A DNA stretch of 64,000 bases from Bacteroidaceae bacterium (GCA_017448825.1 JAFSKR010000069.1:1-64000); one strand, 5' to 3'; shown: positions 43,498 through 53,438, counted from the stretch's first letter. The notes: generated from the sequence alone by a model not told the origin. Program-made: numbers and translations.

Positions 43498-46400
43498 TTA
43501 TTCGTCTCTGAAGTTATTGAGGGCACGCTGTGCGTTCTTCTCCATCACACTGGTGCGTGTGGTGGAGAGCATCTCTTCTGCCTTGTGCTCACGCCAGTAG
43601 GCATCGAGCTCACGCTTTGCCTTGAGCTTGCGACGTTGACGCTTCACGCCCACAGCACCAAAGATGCAGAACATGGAGGGCACGTAGATGAGGGTGAGAA
43701 TGGTGGATACTGTCAGACCGCCTATGACCGACACGCCAAGCGGTCGCCACATCTCGGCTCCGACACCGTGGCTGACTGCCATTGGGAGCATACCGAGGAT
43801 GGTGGTGAGGGAGGTCATAAGGATGGGTCGCAGACGTGAACGGGCTGCCATGACGGCGGCACGGATGAGTCCGATGCCACGTTCGCGGAGCAGCTGGGTG
43901 TAGTCGATAAGCACGATACCGTTCTTCACCACGATACCAATGAGCATGATGCCTCCGAGCATCGACATGATGTTGAGGTTGGTGCCTGTCATGACGAGCG
44001 CCAAGATGATGCCGGAGAAGGCGAAGGGCACGGAGAGGATGATGATGAAGGGGTAGGTGAGCGACTCGAACTGGGCGGCGATGACGATGAACACAAGGAT
44101 GATGATGAGCACACCGAGTGTACCGAGGTCGCGGTTGGAGTCTTGCTGGTCTTCGTAGGAACCTGCCACCTGAACGGTCACGCCGTTGGGGATGTCCATA
44201 TCGTCGTAGAAGGACTCGCCAAGCTCGACACCGTCAGACAGCGCATAACCATCGGCCAACACGGCACTAACGGTGACAATACGTTGGCGGTCTTTGCGCT
44301 CGATGGTGGGCGGGATGGCACTCTCGGAGACCGTGGCAATGTCGCGGATGCGGATGTTCTGACCCTGCGCATTGGGGATGACCATGTTCTCAAGGTCTTC
44401 CATCGTGACACGTGCGGTGGGTTCGTAGCGCACCTTGATGTCGTACTCATCTCCGTCCTCACGGTAGTAGCTCATGAGCGAACCATAGATGAGCGAGCGC
44501 ACGGCATTGGCTGCTGTGGAGAGGCCGATGCCCTGCTGGGCGAGTTTGTCACGGTCGAAGTTGACCACGATTTCGGGCTGGTAGTCGGAACGCGAGATGT
44601 TCACCTGCGTAATCATCTCGTTCTCACGGAACTTCTCTGCCATCTGCTCTGCCACAGCACGGGTGTCGTCCATGTCGTAACCGTAAATCTCGAAGGTGGC
44701 TGTTGCCTGTCCACCCATGCCGCGACCACCTTGGTTACCGCCAAGGTTGACCTGATACTTGGCAAGTTCGGGAATGGCCTTAAGGTCGGCACGCATCTCG
44801 TCACAGATGGTTGCCAGACCTTTGGTGCGCTTGTTGGACGGCACCATCATAATGTTGTAGGACACGATGTGGGTACCATTGTCGGACAAGGAAGCCCAGG
44901 TGTTGTCGTCGCCAGCCTGACCCACGGTGAAGTTGCACGACTGCATATCAGCACCGTAACGTTCCTGCCACTTCTCCACAAGGCTCTTGGCAAGTGCCTC
45001 CGACTTCTCCACACGGGTGCCGATGGGCAACTGAAGCGTGATACCGATACGGCCAGAGTCGTTGGCTGGGAAGAACTCGCTCTTGATGCCCACGATGCCC
45101 GCGATGGCGAGACTGAGCACGAACAGGCCTAAGCTGCCGGCCACAATTGTCCAACGGTGGCGTACAGCCCAGTTGATGCGCTTCTCATACCATGAGTCAA
45201 GATTATCGAGTGCGCGTCCGATAGGGCCATAGAAGGTCTTGAACGCCTTGCTCTGCTTCTTCTGGAGGCGGAGCATCTGCGAACAGAGCATCGGGGTGAA
45301 CGAGAGGGCACTGGTGGTGGAGATGGTCATGATGATGCACATCATCCAGCCCAACTGCTTGAAGAGCACACCCGACATACCCGTGACCATCGTCAGGGGG
45401 AAGAACACGGAAATCATGGTGAGCGTGGAGGCTACTACGGAGATGGCCACCTCGTTGGTGGCATGGATGGCCGCTTGTTTCGGGTCAGACCCTCGCTCGA
45501 TGTGCGTTGTCACGTTCTCCAACACCACAATGGCATCATCGACCACGTTACCGATGGCGATGGAGAGACACGAGAGCGAAATCATGTTGAACGAGCCGCC
45601 TGTGCCATACAGATAGATGAACGAGGCAATGAGCGACATCGGGATGGTGATGACGATGATGGTGGTGGCACGCCAACGCCCGAGGAAGATGAACACCACA
45701 AGTGCCACAAATATCATGGCGAAGGTGATGGTCTCACGCAGTGAGCCGATGGTGTTCATGATGTTATCGGACGTGTTGACGATGATGCCCAGCTTCACGT
45801 CGGAAGGCAGGTTCTTCTGCAACGTCGGCAGCATGTCCATCACCTTGTTGGAGATTTCCACGGAGTTGGCACCGCTCTGTTTCTGCACGATAATCATGGC
45901 ACCCTGCACACCGTTGGTGAAGGTCTTCTGAGAACGTTCCTCCACATTGTCAACGATGCGAGCCACATCACGCAAATAGACGTTGATGCCATTACGGGTG
46001 CCAACCACCACGCCAAGCATCTGCTTCGGGTCGTCAAACTCACCCTCCACACGCACCGTGTAGGTCTGCGTACCAATATCCACCGTACCGTTGGTCACGT
46101 TGTGGTTCTCAGCCGAAATGGCACTTGCCACCTGAGCAGGACTCAAGCCGTAAGCCTCCATCTTCTGAGGATCCATGTAGATGTTGATTTCTCGCTGGGG
46201 AGCACCCGAGATGCTCACCGTACCCACTCCGTCAATACGCGCCAAGGGGTTCGCCACATTGTCGTCAAGTATCTTGTAGAGTGCCTGCTGCGACTCTTCA
46301 GCCTGTACCGACAGCAGCAGGATAGGAATCATGTCGGTGGAGAACTTGAACAGAATCGGTGTCTGCGCCTCATCAGGCAACGAGCTTGACACCATGTCCA

Positions 46401-46734
46401 ACTTGTCGCGCACATTGTTGGTCAGCACATCAATGTCGTGACCATACTCAAACTCCAGCGTAATCACCGACACATTCTCACGGCTATTGCTCGTCACGTG
46501 CTTCAGGTGCTCTACCGAGTTGAGCACATTCTCCAACGGACGGGTCACGTTGTTCTCAATATCTTCAGCCGAGGCACCAGTGTAATACGTCATAATCATG
46601 ATCGTATTCGTATCGATGTCCGGATAGAGATCTATCGGCAGCTTGATGGCTGAGAAGAGACCCAAGATAATCACTGCCAGGAAGCAGAGACTTGTCATAA
46701 TCGGTCGTTTGACCGCACCTTCGTATAGACTCAT
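43498..46734 (-). CDS. RND-family efflux pump inner-membrane transporter (AcrB/HAE1 type)
   Basis: 1078 residues with the 12-helix RND layout: first segment near 12-30 (PIMTSLCFLAVIILGLFSAIKLP), large periplasmic loop with TYYTGASAEDIENNVTRPLE, IVVDDAIVVLENV-type segment (AIGNVVDDAIVVLENVTTHIERG) carrying the paired Asp of the proton relay, second loop, and C-terminal helices with GIVVKNGIVLIDYTQLLRERG. Drives proton-coupled export of drugs or other amphiphiles across the outer membrane together with the adaptor and TolC-like proteins encoded upstream. Order on the minus strand is TolC-like, adaptor, RND, PII-like. Confidence 0.95.
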   Translation of the reverse strand: MSLYEGAVKRPIMTSLCFLAVIILGLFSAIKLPIDLYPDIDTNTIMIMTYYTGASAEDIENNVTRPLENVLNSVEHLKHVTSNSRENVSVITLEFEYGHDIDVLTNNVRDKLDMVSSSLPDEAQTPILFKFSTDMIPILLLSVQAEESQQALYKILDDNVANPLARIDGVGTVSISGAPQREINIYMDPQKMEAYGLSPAQVASAISAENHNVTNGTVDIGTQTYTVRVEGEFDDPKQMLGVVVGTRNGINVYLRDVARIVDNVEERSQKTFTNGVQGAMIIVQKQSGANSVEISNKVMDMLPTLQKNLPSDVKLGIIVNTSDNIMNTIGSLRETITFAMIFVALVVFIFLGRWRATTIIVITIPMSLIASFIYLYGTGGSFNMISLSCLSIAIGNVVDDAIVVLENVTTHIERGSDPKQAAIHATNEVAISVVASTLTMISVFFPLTMVTGMSGVLFKQLGWMMCIIMTISTTSALSFTPMLCSQMLRLQKKQSKAFKTFYGPIGRALDNLDSWYEKRINWAVRHRWTIVAGSLGLFVLSLAIAGIVGIKSEFFPANDSGRIGITLQLPIGTRVEKSEALAKSLVEKWQERYGADMQSCNFTVGQAGDDNTWASLSDNGTHIVSYNIMMVPSNKRTKGLATICDEMRADLKAIPELAKYQVNLGGNQGGRGMGGQATATFEIYGYDMDDTRAVAEQMAEKFRENEMITQVNISRSDYQPEIVVNFDRDKLAQQGIGLSTAANAVRSLIYGSLMSYYREDGDEYDIKVRYEPTARVTMEDLENMVIPNAQGQNIRIRDIATVSESAIPPTIERKDRQRIVTVSAVLADGYALSDGVELGESFYDDMDIPNGVTVQVAGSYEDQQDSNRDLGTLGVLIIILVFIVIAAQFESLTYPFIIILSVPFAFSGIILALVMTGTNLNIMSMLGGIMLIGIVVKNGIVLIDYTQLLRERGIGLIRAAVMAARSRLRPILMTSLTTILGMLPMAVSHGVGAEMWRPLGVSVIGGLTVSTILTLIYVPSMFCIFGAVGVKRQRRKLKAKRELDAYWREHKAEEMLSTTRTSVMEKNAQRALNNFRDE

Positions 46735-46763
46735 AATTAATTATGATTTACAATTTGATTGAC

Positions 46764-46851
46764 AATGTACAATTTACCATTTTTTCGGGTTGACGATTTA
46801 CACACTCGCTGCATGGCAATTTGTAAATTGTAAATCGTCGAATTGTACATT
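46764..46851. repeat. A/T-rich nested inverted repeat between adaptor and RND genes
   Basis: AATGTACAATT (46764-46774) pairs with AATTGTACATT (46841-46851), and GACGATTTACA (46792-46802) with 46829-46839. The 115-bp gap within the operon is thus almost all potential stem. It could be a mobile palindrome or an mRNA element setting adaptor:pump ratio. Confidence 0.6.
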
Positions 46852-47866
46852 ATTTCACCACTTCCACTTCCTTACCATTAGCCAAACGGCTCTGACCAGC
46901 GATGACCACTTCGTCGCCTGGGTTCACACCGCTGATAATCTCATACTGAGTACCAATGTGCTTGCCCAGTTCTACCTTGTTGTAGGACACCTTGCCGCCC
47001 TTGTAAACATACACATAGCGGTCGCCAGCACCAATCTGTTTCACCAGTGCCTCGTCGGGTACCAACACATGGTTCTTGTCGCCAAAGTTCACCGTGGCAC
47101 GGGCAAACATACCAGGACGCACCTTCTGGCCAGGGTTGCTGATGGTCACCTCCACAGGGAAGGTGTGGGTGTTCACATCGATGGTCGGATAGACGATGGT
47201 CACCTTACCATAGAACGCCTCTCCCTCGTAAGCATCCAGCGTAATATCGATAGGCATGCCCTTATAGACCTGCTTGTAGAAGTTCTCCGAGATATTCACC
47301 ATCACCTTCACGGGGTTGGTCTGCTCAATGGTCAGCACGGGTTGACCGCTACCATACATATCGCCGTCGTCGTAGTTACGGGCAGTCACAATGCCGCTGA
47401 TGGGTGAGATGAGCTGTGTGTTCTCAGTAAGCTGCTTGAGCTGGGTGGAGAAGATGTCGAGCTGCATCTTGGCGTTGTCATACTCAGCCTTACTGGCACC
47501 GCCCACCTGATAGAGTTGCTCAGTGCGCTTGAATTCCACCTTCTGGTTCTCCAGCTGCAACTTCAGTTGCTGCAGGTTGCTGGCATCGAGCTGGACGAGC
47601 ACTTGTCCCTTGCGCACCATATCACCCACCTCTACATAGATTTTCTCGATGCGGTAGGGCGTGTTCGGCGCGATGTTGTTCTTCACGTCACTCTCCACGG
47701 TAGCCGTGTAAGTCTCTGTTTGCGGGATGTCCTCGCTGGTCACTTTAGCGATTTTCACCTGCACTTTCTCTTGCTGAGCTGCCCCAGCCTTGTCCTCGCT
47801 CTTGTTGCTGCAAGCCACAGCCATCATGCCAAGAGCGGCAAGCGATAATGTCTTGATATATTTCAT
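46850..47866 (-). CDS. RND efflux periplasmic adaptor (membrane fusion) lipoprotein
   Basis: 338 residues. Lipoprotein signal MKYIKTLSLAALGMMAVAC (Cys19). Then a biotinyl/lipoyl-like half (ATVESDVKNNIAPNTPYRIEKIYVEVGDMVRKGQVLVQLD), a helical hairpin (NLQQLKLQLENQKVEFKRTEQLYQ...), the second lipoyl half (LISPISGIVTARNYDDGD), and beta-barrel and membrane-proximal domains ending SRLANGKEVEVVK. This is the HlyD/AcrA adaptor that bridges the RND transporter and the outer-membrane channel. It sits 9 bp after the TolC-like gene on the same strand. Confidence 0.93.
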   Translation of the reverse strand: MKYIKTLSLAALGMMAVACSNKSEDKAGAAQQEKVQVKIAKVTSEDIPQTETYTATVESDVKNNIAPNTPYRIEKIYVEVGDMVRKGQVLVQLDASNLQQLKLQLENQKVEFKRTEQLYQVGGASKAEYDNAKMQLDIFSTQLKQLTENTQLISPISGIVTARNYDDGDMYGSGQPVLTIEQTNPVKVMVNISENFYKQVYKGMPIDITLDAYEGEAFYGKVTIVYPTIDVNTHTFPVEVTISNPGQKVRPGMFARATVNFGDKNHVLVPDEALVKQIGAGDRYVYVYKGGKVSYNKVELGKHIGTQYEIISGVNPGDEVVIAGQSRLANGKEVEVVK

Positions 47867-47875
47867 AATGCTATC

Positions 47876-49222
47876 TTATTTCAAATACGTTTCCCGACCC
47901 AGCGTATAGTCAAGGTCAGCCTTGTTGGTTAAGTAATCGTATATGCTCTGCACATAGGTCAGTTCTGCCTGTGTCAGTGCCGTCTCGCTCTGGTTCAGTT
48001 CCAAAATGGTGCCACGCCCCACTTCATACCGCTTTCCAGCAATGAGCACCGCTTTGTCAGCTTGCTTCACTGCCTCGGCATTACTCTCTACCTGTGCGAT
48101 GGTGCTCGCCATATTCTGACGGTAACTCTCTGCTGCCATATTGAGTTGACGCTTCGTGTCCAGACGGGTGTCCTCCAACTGTGCTATCTGCAGTCGGTTC
48201 GTCTTCAACTTCGTCCAGTTGTCAGCATGGAAGATAGGGATGTTCACCGCAAAGGACATCGTGGCACTATTCGAGTAAGTATAGCCAAACACGTTCCAGT
48301 TGTTGTTTGCATAACTCTGATACTGACCTGTCAGTTGAAAAGCCACTGTCGGCATGAAGTTCGTCTTCAGCAACTTGCGCGTACGCTCCAACATGCTCAT
48401 ATTGTAATTCAACTGCCGCAGCGATGAGTTGTCATCCATCACATACTCAGCAGGGGGTAAAACCAAATCATTCTCATAACGGCTCAGACTGTCATCAATC
48501 ATGATGTCCACATCCGTTGTGATACCCATCAGCACCTTTAATTGCAGTTTCGCCAAGTTCAACCCCGTCTGCGCACTCACCACACTTGAATTCATCGAAC
48601 GCATCTGCACCTCAGCTGAGATTTTGTCATACTCGCTCACACGGCCCACCTGATACTTATTGTTGATGACATCGAAGTTCTCCTTCGAGGTGGCATAACT
48701 TTTCTGCATCACACCGTAACTGTCCTGAGCCAGCAAGGTCGCATAATATGCCTTTGTCACCTGCTTGATAAGATCCAGACGACTTCCACGCGCTTTCTCC
48801 TGCGCCAACAAGATATCCTGCTTCGTCAACTTCATGTTCTGATAGACGGCTGGTGCAAACAGCGGCAAGTTCAGTGCAGCTGCTCCCACAGCGTTCAACG
48901 TACCGTCCACGCCCATCTTAAACTTACCCATTCCTGTCACCATCTCAGCCACCTTCAGATTGTCTGTCAGCGACAACGTCACATCCAGCGTCGGCAGCAA
49001 TGCCTGCCATGCCTCGGTGTCAGCAATCTTTTTCAGTTCAATGTCTTTATCAGCCACACGGATGGTGGGGTTCTCGGCGAGAGCAATCTCAATCGCCTTT
49101 TCCAGCGTCAGGTTCATCGTTCCCAACGAAGCCTCTCCGCCCTGTTCCTGAGCCAAGGCACCCAGCGTTCCAGTCAGCAGTACCCCAAGACTCATCAATA
49201 ATTTTTTTCCTTTCAATTTCAC
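47876..49222 (-). CDS. TolC-family outer-membrane efflux protein
   Basis: 448 residues. Signal peptide ends at TLGALAQ (about 25). Two OEP repeats of long amphipathic helices (LTLEKAIEIALAENPTIRVADKDIELKKIADTEAW..., and the second starting DNSSLRQLNYNMSMLERTRKLLKTNF). It ends with SETALTQAELTYVQSIYDYLTNKADLDYTLG, the classic TolC C-terminal helix. First gene of the efflux operon, with a TAnnTTTG promoter about 38 bp upstream of its start. Confidence 0.93.
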   Translation of the reverse strand: MKLKGKKLLMSLGVLLTGTLGALAQEQGGEASLGTMNLTLEKAIEIALAENPTIRVADKDIELKKIADTEAWQALLPTLDVTLSLTDNLKVAEMVTGMGKFKMGVDGTLNAVGAAALNLPLFAPAVYQNMKLTKQDILLAQEKARGSRLDLIKQVTKAYYATLLAQDSYGVMQKSYATSKENFDVINNKYQVGRVSEYDKISAEVQMRSMNSSVVSAQTGLNLAKLQLKVLMGITTDVDIMIDDSLSRYENDLVLPPAEYVMDDNSSLRQLNYNMSMLERTRKLLKTNFMPTVAFQLTGQYQSYANNNWNVFGYTYSNSATMSFAVNIPIFHADNWTKLKTNRLQIAQLEDTRLDTKRQLNMAAESYRQNMASTIAQVESNAEAVKQADKAVLIAGKRYEVGRGTILELNQSETALTQAELTYVQSIYDYLTNKADLDYTLGRETYLK

Positions 49223-49259
49223 GTCTTAATAATTCTTTCGATAATTGCAAATTCAGCTG

Positions 49260-49267
49260 CAAAGGTA
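49260..49267 (-). promoter_or_regulatory. -7 box for RND efflux operon
   Basis: CAAAGGTA, TACCTTTG on the minus strand, about 38 bp upstream of the TolC-like start. Confidence 0.75.
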
Positions 49268-49551
49268 CACATTATTACCCTATCCCACAAAACCATTTAA
49301 CACATATTAAATAATAAGAAGGCACAAAACCGAAAAAAGGCGAAGCAATTCGACTTTTAGGACTATTTCTCGACGAAGGAATCGAACTTTTTCTGTACAT
49401 CTGTGGTCAAATAGACAAATTTCCAGTTTGTCCCACAACCATATGTTCAAAAAAGAGAAAAATCATACAAAAGGGCTGGAGAAACACCCTGTGTCCGAAC
49501 ACACATGTTATCAAACATATTTTCAGACCTTGCCAATGTTGCAAAAGTCCG
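49268..49551. other. Divergent intergenic region
   Basis: About 280 bp between the outward-facing promoters of the efflux operon and the AraC gene. A/T-rich, with short partial repeats (TTCGAC / GAATCGAA) but no gene, tRNA or strong hairpin that I can support. The AraC protein could bind here. Confidence 0.4.
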
Positions 49552-49559
49552 TACCTTTG
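49552..49559 (+). promoter_or_regulatory. -7 box for AraC regulator
   Basis: TACCTTTG, with TTGCCAATG about 20 bp upstream. 122-bp leader to ATG 49682. Confidence 0.7.
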
Positions 49560-49681
49560 CAACATCCTAAAAACAATCTTTTTACCTTAAAAAAATTAAT
49601 ACTTATTGAGAACAGAAAAGCGTGAGTCGTGAGATTCGCGCTTCTTCACTTTTTAATACCAACCCTCAATTATTAACTCAC

Positions 49682-50584
49682 ATGAAAGACGGATTTTGTG
49701 GTTCGCGCGAAGTGGTGCTACCAGCCATGGTTGTCGAGAGGATGAAGGAAGACCCCATCCTCTCCGAACTTCACGTCACCGACATAGGCTATTATCCCCA
49801 TGCCATCCATCATGCCATTGAGCGCGCCCAACCTATTGATCAATATGTGCTCATCTACGTGATGGACGGGAAAGGTCATTATAGCGTTGAGACAGAAGAA
49901 GGGAAGCAGGATGAGTTCACCGTAGGTGCCAACCAATACTTCATTCTTCCTGCCCATCGTCCCCATGCCTACCACACCGACAACGATGACCCATGGACCA
50001 TTTACTGGATACACTTCGCAGGCAAGAAAGCACGCTATTATGCCAAGGACATCCTTGCACCCACCACCGTCAAACCGGAACTCTATTCGCGTATCACCCA
50101 CCGCACTGACCATTTCGAAGAAATCTTCAATGTGCTCCACAACGGCTACAGCATTGACAACCTCACCTACGTTTCCTCCCTGCTCAGTTATTACCTCTGT
50201 TCCCTTCGCTACATCCAGCAGTACCGCATGGCCGTCAAACGCCAACCTGCCGACATGGAGGACGGCATTGATGTAGTCAATGCCACCATCCACTACATGA
50301 ACGAGAACATTGAGAAGCGACTCACATTAGCTGATATCGCCAACTACACGGGGTACTCTGCCAGTCACATTGCCGACCTCTTCCGCCAATCCACTCATCA
50401 GTCCCCCCTTGCCTACTTCAACCAACTCAAGATACAGCATGCCTGTCAACTGCTTGACACCACCCCACTGCGTGTCAACCAAATCTGCTATAAAGTCGGA
50501 TTTGATGATAGCTACTACTTCTCCCGCCTCTTCCGCAAGGTCATGGGAGTTGCACCTTCACGGTATCGAGACAGACAAAAATAA
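49682..50584 (+). CDS. AraC-family regulator with cupin sugar-binding domain
   Basis: 300 residues from ATG 49682. A GTG at 49622 in frame would add 20 residues, but the MKDGFCGSREVVLP start matches how this group usually begins. N-terminal AraC-type cupin (about 30-160: DQYVLIYVMDGKGHYSV, NQYFILPAHRPHAYHTDND, WTIYWIHFAGKKA), C-terminal HTH pair (about 200-298: LTLADIANYTGYSASHIADLFRQST, LRVNQICYKVGFDDSYYFSRLFRKVMG). Such proteins typically sense a sugar and activate neighbouring genes. Divergent from the efflux operon and convergent with the large secreted protein gene. Confidence 0.88.
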   Translation: MKDGFCGSREVVLPAMVVERMKEDPILSELHVTDIGYYPHAIHHAIERAQPIDQYVLIYVMDGKGHYSVETEEGKQDEFTVGANQYFILPAHRPHAYHTDNDDPWTIYWIHFAGKKARYYAKDILAPTTVKPELYSRITHRTDHFEEIFNVLHNGYSIDNLTYVSSLLSYYLCSLRYIQQYRMAVKRQPADMEDGIDVVNATIHYMNENIEKRLTLADIANYTGYSASHIADLFRQSTHQSPLAYFNQLKIQHACQLLDTTPLRVNQICYKVGFDDSYYFSRLFRKVMGVAPSRYRDRQK

Positions 50585-50586
50585 AA

Positions 50587-50626
50587 AAGAAGTCCTTGGC
50601 ATCATTCCTGACACCAAGGACTTCTT
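50587..50626. terminator. Bidirectional terminator
   Basis: AAGAAGTCCTTGG (50587-50599) and its complement (50614-50626) form a 13-bp stem with flanking A and T runs, between the AraC gene and the convergent secreted protein gene. Confidence 0.85.
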
Positions 50627-50662
50627 CTTCGTTTTACAGCAAACAAGTTTGCCTTTTCACAC

Positions 50663-53170
50663 TTACTTCACCAGAACCTTTTTCCCGTTCTTGATGACAA
50701 TACCCTTGTAGGATGCATCAACTGCCTGACCTGCAAGGTTGTAGATGCGGCCATCGGACTTCGCTGTCGGGGTGCTGATGCCTTCGATACCTGTCACCTT
50801 CGATGAGTGGGTGCCGTAGTACTTCAGTTCCACATTGTCAATCATAGCCCATACAGCAGCATCGTTCACGTTGCGCGCACCAATTTCCATTATGCCATCC
50901 TCACCAACCACAGTTGTGATTTGATAGATATTGCCATACCAGACCGTACCCTCATGCACTTCGGTGGCGGTACTGCTGAAGATACGGGCTACACCATAGA
51001 ACTCCGAACCTTCTTCATTATTCTGACCTACCACCACGTTCATGTAATCGTTGTTGGCATACACCTGTAGTCCTTCAGCATCAGCGAAAGCACTGATTTG
51101 TAGCGTATATGTTCCAGCAGGCAGATTCGTGAGCGTCTGATAAACACGTGCAGTACCCTCGTTCCAAAGGTTGAGATATTGAGTGTCGATTACCTCACCA
51201 TCAGCAAAGCTAGTCCATGTGTTGCTGCCACAGGTTGACCATCCGTCGTTCGTCCATCCTGTTGTACCACCGTCGAAGCTGGGATACTGAACCTTAGCTG
51301 TGTAGTCCACAGGATGCTCGTCGCTTGCTTCCTCTACAGGCAAAGCCAAATTGAACTCTACGGCATACAGTTCGTCCGTCAGTGCCTTCACGTCGTCGGC
51401 GGTAAGGGTGGCAACGTCCAGTGCCGCATATGCTGCCATATAAGCCTCGTATGCCTCGGCAGCAGCTGAGGCACACTGGTCTTTATACTCCTCATAGATG
51501 GTGGCAGCCACTTCCACTTCGTATGTCAGTGTCTCCATGTTCCACAGATACTGCTGTGCCTCGTCCACCAAAGCCTCCAGTGCATCGCTCACAGCCTCCA
51601 CGGCAGCCGTACTCAGTTTGTGCTCATCCATCACGGGCTGTGCTTGTGTCATCACTGCGTCAGAAAGCAAGTCGCCATAGTATTCGTTGATGTCCTCACG
51701 GGCAGCCATCTCGTTTGCACCGTCGATGACAGCACCGAGGTCTGTGTAAGCAGAAATGTTCAGATTCAGTTCGTTGATGATGGCTTCGTAGGCAGGAATC
51801 ACCTTGCGGATGTCTTCCTCCGTTTCAGCAGCCTCCACCGCCTTCAGCACCTTGTTATACTCTTCCACCAGCGAGTCTTGCACAGCCACGCCATCAAACG
51901 AGGCCGCACTCTCGCTCAGGCTCTTCAGCCAATAGCGGTAAGCATCAAGCCCGCTGCCATAGTACTTCACCACGGCATTGTCGATGGCCACCCAGTTGGT
52001 GCCCTCCACTTCCTGCGTGAAACCATAAGTCAGTGTGCCATTCGTCACGTTCGTCGTCACCTCATAGACGTTGCCTGCAGCACCAGCAGGCACCGCCTTA
52101 GCATTCTCGTTGGCCACCACAAAGCCCCCCAAGTCTTGCGAATAAACCGCCATACTCACCACGTAGATACCGTTGGGCAAGTTTTCCATATATTTGTAAG
52201 CTGTACCCTCCATAGAGGAACCCCAAATGTTGAGCGTGGTGCCCTCGAAGCCTTGCCAACCATCGCCAATCCATGTCTGCGTGTTCCATGTGGTTGCATC
52301 AATAGCATTGATCCACCCGTCGATAGCATCGCACACATCGTTATCAATGATGACAGGGTTCTCAGGAGTAACAGTCTTCTCATAGAAGGCCAGCATCTTC
52401 GTGTTCAGCGAGGCAAGAGCTGCCTCCAGTTGCTCCATCGTGCTTGATGTATCGGCGAGCACAGCCTTCTCCTCAGCTGCGGTGGTCATGCCCATCTTGT
52501 CGGCCTCATCCAGCATCGCCTTCAGTTCCATCGCCTTCAGATAGCGAGCCACCTCTTTTCCGTAGGCAGCATAGTCGGTTTGGCTGACAAAGGCCCATGT
52601 AGGCTGAAACTGATTGCCATAGTTGTTATCTTCACCATAGTAGTCGTAAATGACACCCGTGCCTGTCCAAATGCCATCACGTATATTCGTGTAGTCAGTG
52701 TAGCGGCCCAGCATATATCCTTCCATCTCGCCCGTGGCATTGTAGGTGGGGTTGATGTCGGCACCATATATCTGATAGGTGTTGTTGCCCATGTCCTTGA
52801 AAGAGAAGAAGTAGTCCTCCTGAGAACCACGATCCACATAGATGCCCTCGGCATTGATGAACAGGTCATACCATCCAGCCTTCACTACCGAATAGTCACG
52901 GATAGTGTAGGTGGCGCCGTCCCACTCCTTGCCTTCTTCGGCATAGGAATTCACCACAAAGAGCAAGCCTTCTTCGCCCACTGTTCCGTGGGTACCCCAA
53001 TCGTTGCCCTCCGTCAGGAACAACTGTGCCTCCACGTTGTAGATATAGACGGTATCACCCACTGTAAGCGGTTGATACTTGCCCTGATAGACAGGCTTCA
53101 CCCAGTCGGCAGCCATCGCCATCGTACTCATGGTTCCAAGGAGCCATGCTAAAAGTAATGCTTTCTTCAT
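50663..53170 (-). CDS. Large secreted multidomain protein with C-terminal tag, function unknown
   Basis: 835 residues, signal peptide ending at TMAMAA (about 21). N-terminal domain with VYIYNVEAQLFLTEGNDWG, a helical Ala/Glu-rich stretch, a beta-sandwich module (DATTWNTQTWIGDGWQGFEG...YKYMENLPNGIYVVSMAVY), a long helical spacer (about 440-640), and a second beta-sandwich (YPSFDGGTTGWTNDGWSTCG...LTNLPAGTYTLQISAFAD) followed by the tag IYNLAGQAVD...GIVIKNGKKVLVK. The layout matches the 37863-41249 protein, so the two form a family here. No enzyme motif seen. Probably a surface glycan-binding protein. Confidence 0.78.
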   Translation of the reverse strand: MKKALLLAWLLGTMSTMAMAADWVKPVYQGKYQPLTVGDTVYIYNVEAQLFLTEGNDWGTHGTVGEEGLLFVVNSYAEEGKEWDGATYTIRDYSVVKAGWYDLFINAEGIYVDRGSQEDYFFSFKDMGNNTYQIYGADINPTYNATGEMEGYMLGRYTDYTNIRDGIWTGTGVIYDYYGEDNNYGNQFQPTWAFVSQTDYAAYGKEVARYLKAMELKAMLDEADKMGMTTAAEEKAVLADTSSTMEQLEAALASLNTKMLAFYEKTVTPENPVIIDNDVCDAIDGWINAIDATTWNTQTWIGDGWQGFEGTTLNIWGSSMEGTAYKYMENLPNGIYVVSMAVYSQDLGGFVVANENAKAVPAGAAGNVYEVTTNVTNGTLTYGFTQEVEGTNWVAIDNAVVKYYGSGLDAYRYWLKSLSESAASFDGVAVQDSLVEEYNKVLKAVEAAETEEDIRKVIPAYEAIINELNLNISAYTDLGAVIDGANEMAAREDINEYYGDLLSDAVMTQAQPVMDEHKLSTAAVEAVSDALEALVDEAQQYLWNMETLTYEVEVAATIYEEYKDQCASAAAEAYEAYMAAYAALDVATLTADDVKALTDELYAVEFNLALPVEEASDEHPVDYTAKVQYPSFDGGTTGWTNDGWSTCGSNTWTSFADGEVIDTQYLNLWNEGTARVYQTLTNLPAGTYTLQISAFADAEGLQVYANNDYMNVVVGQNNEEGSEFYGVARIFSSTATEVHEGTVWYGNIYQITTVVGEDGIMEIGARNVNDAAVWAMIDNVELKYYGTHSSKVTGIEGISTPTAKSDGRIYNLAGQAVDASYKGIVIKNGKKVLVK

Positions 53171-53235
53171 AGAGTAAGTTTCGTGAAATTGTTAAGTTGA
53201 TAATAGTTAATAGATTACGTTGATTCTTTTCGGCG

Positions 53236-53243
53236 GCAAAGAT
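53236..53243 (-). promoter_or_regulatory. -7 box for large secreted protein
   Basis: CAAAGATA, TATCTTTG on the minus strand, about 66 bp before the start at 53170. Confidence 0.65.
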
Positions 53244-53438
53244 AGCAAACCTTTTCGACATGGCAAAAAAATCTCTCTGAATTTTGCCAATGGCGGTGTT
53301 TGCCTCCCTTCCATAATCTTCTTCTAAAACTATGACATGCGGTTTTTCACTCCGTTGGCGTTACTCATGTTCGGTTCTCGTTTGTGCTTTCAAAGAAAGA
53401 ATAAATCAAATAAATTTGTTTTTTCTCTCACTTAATCG

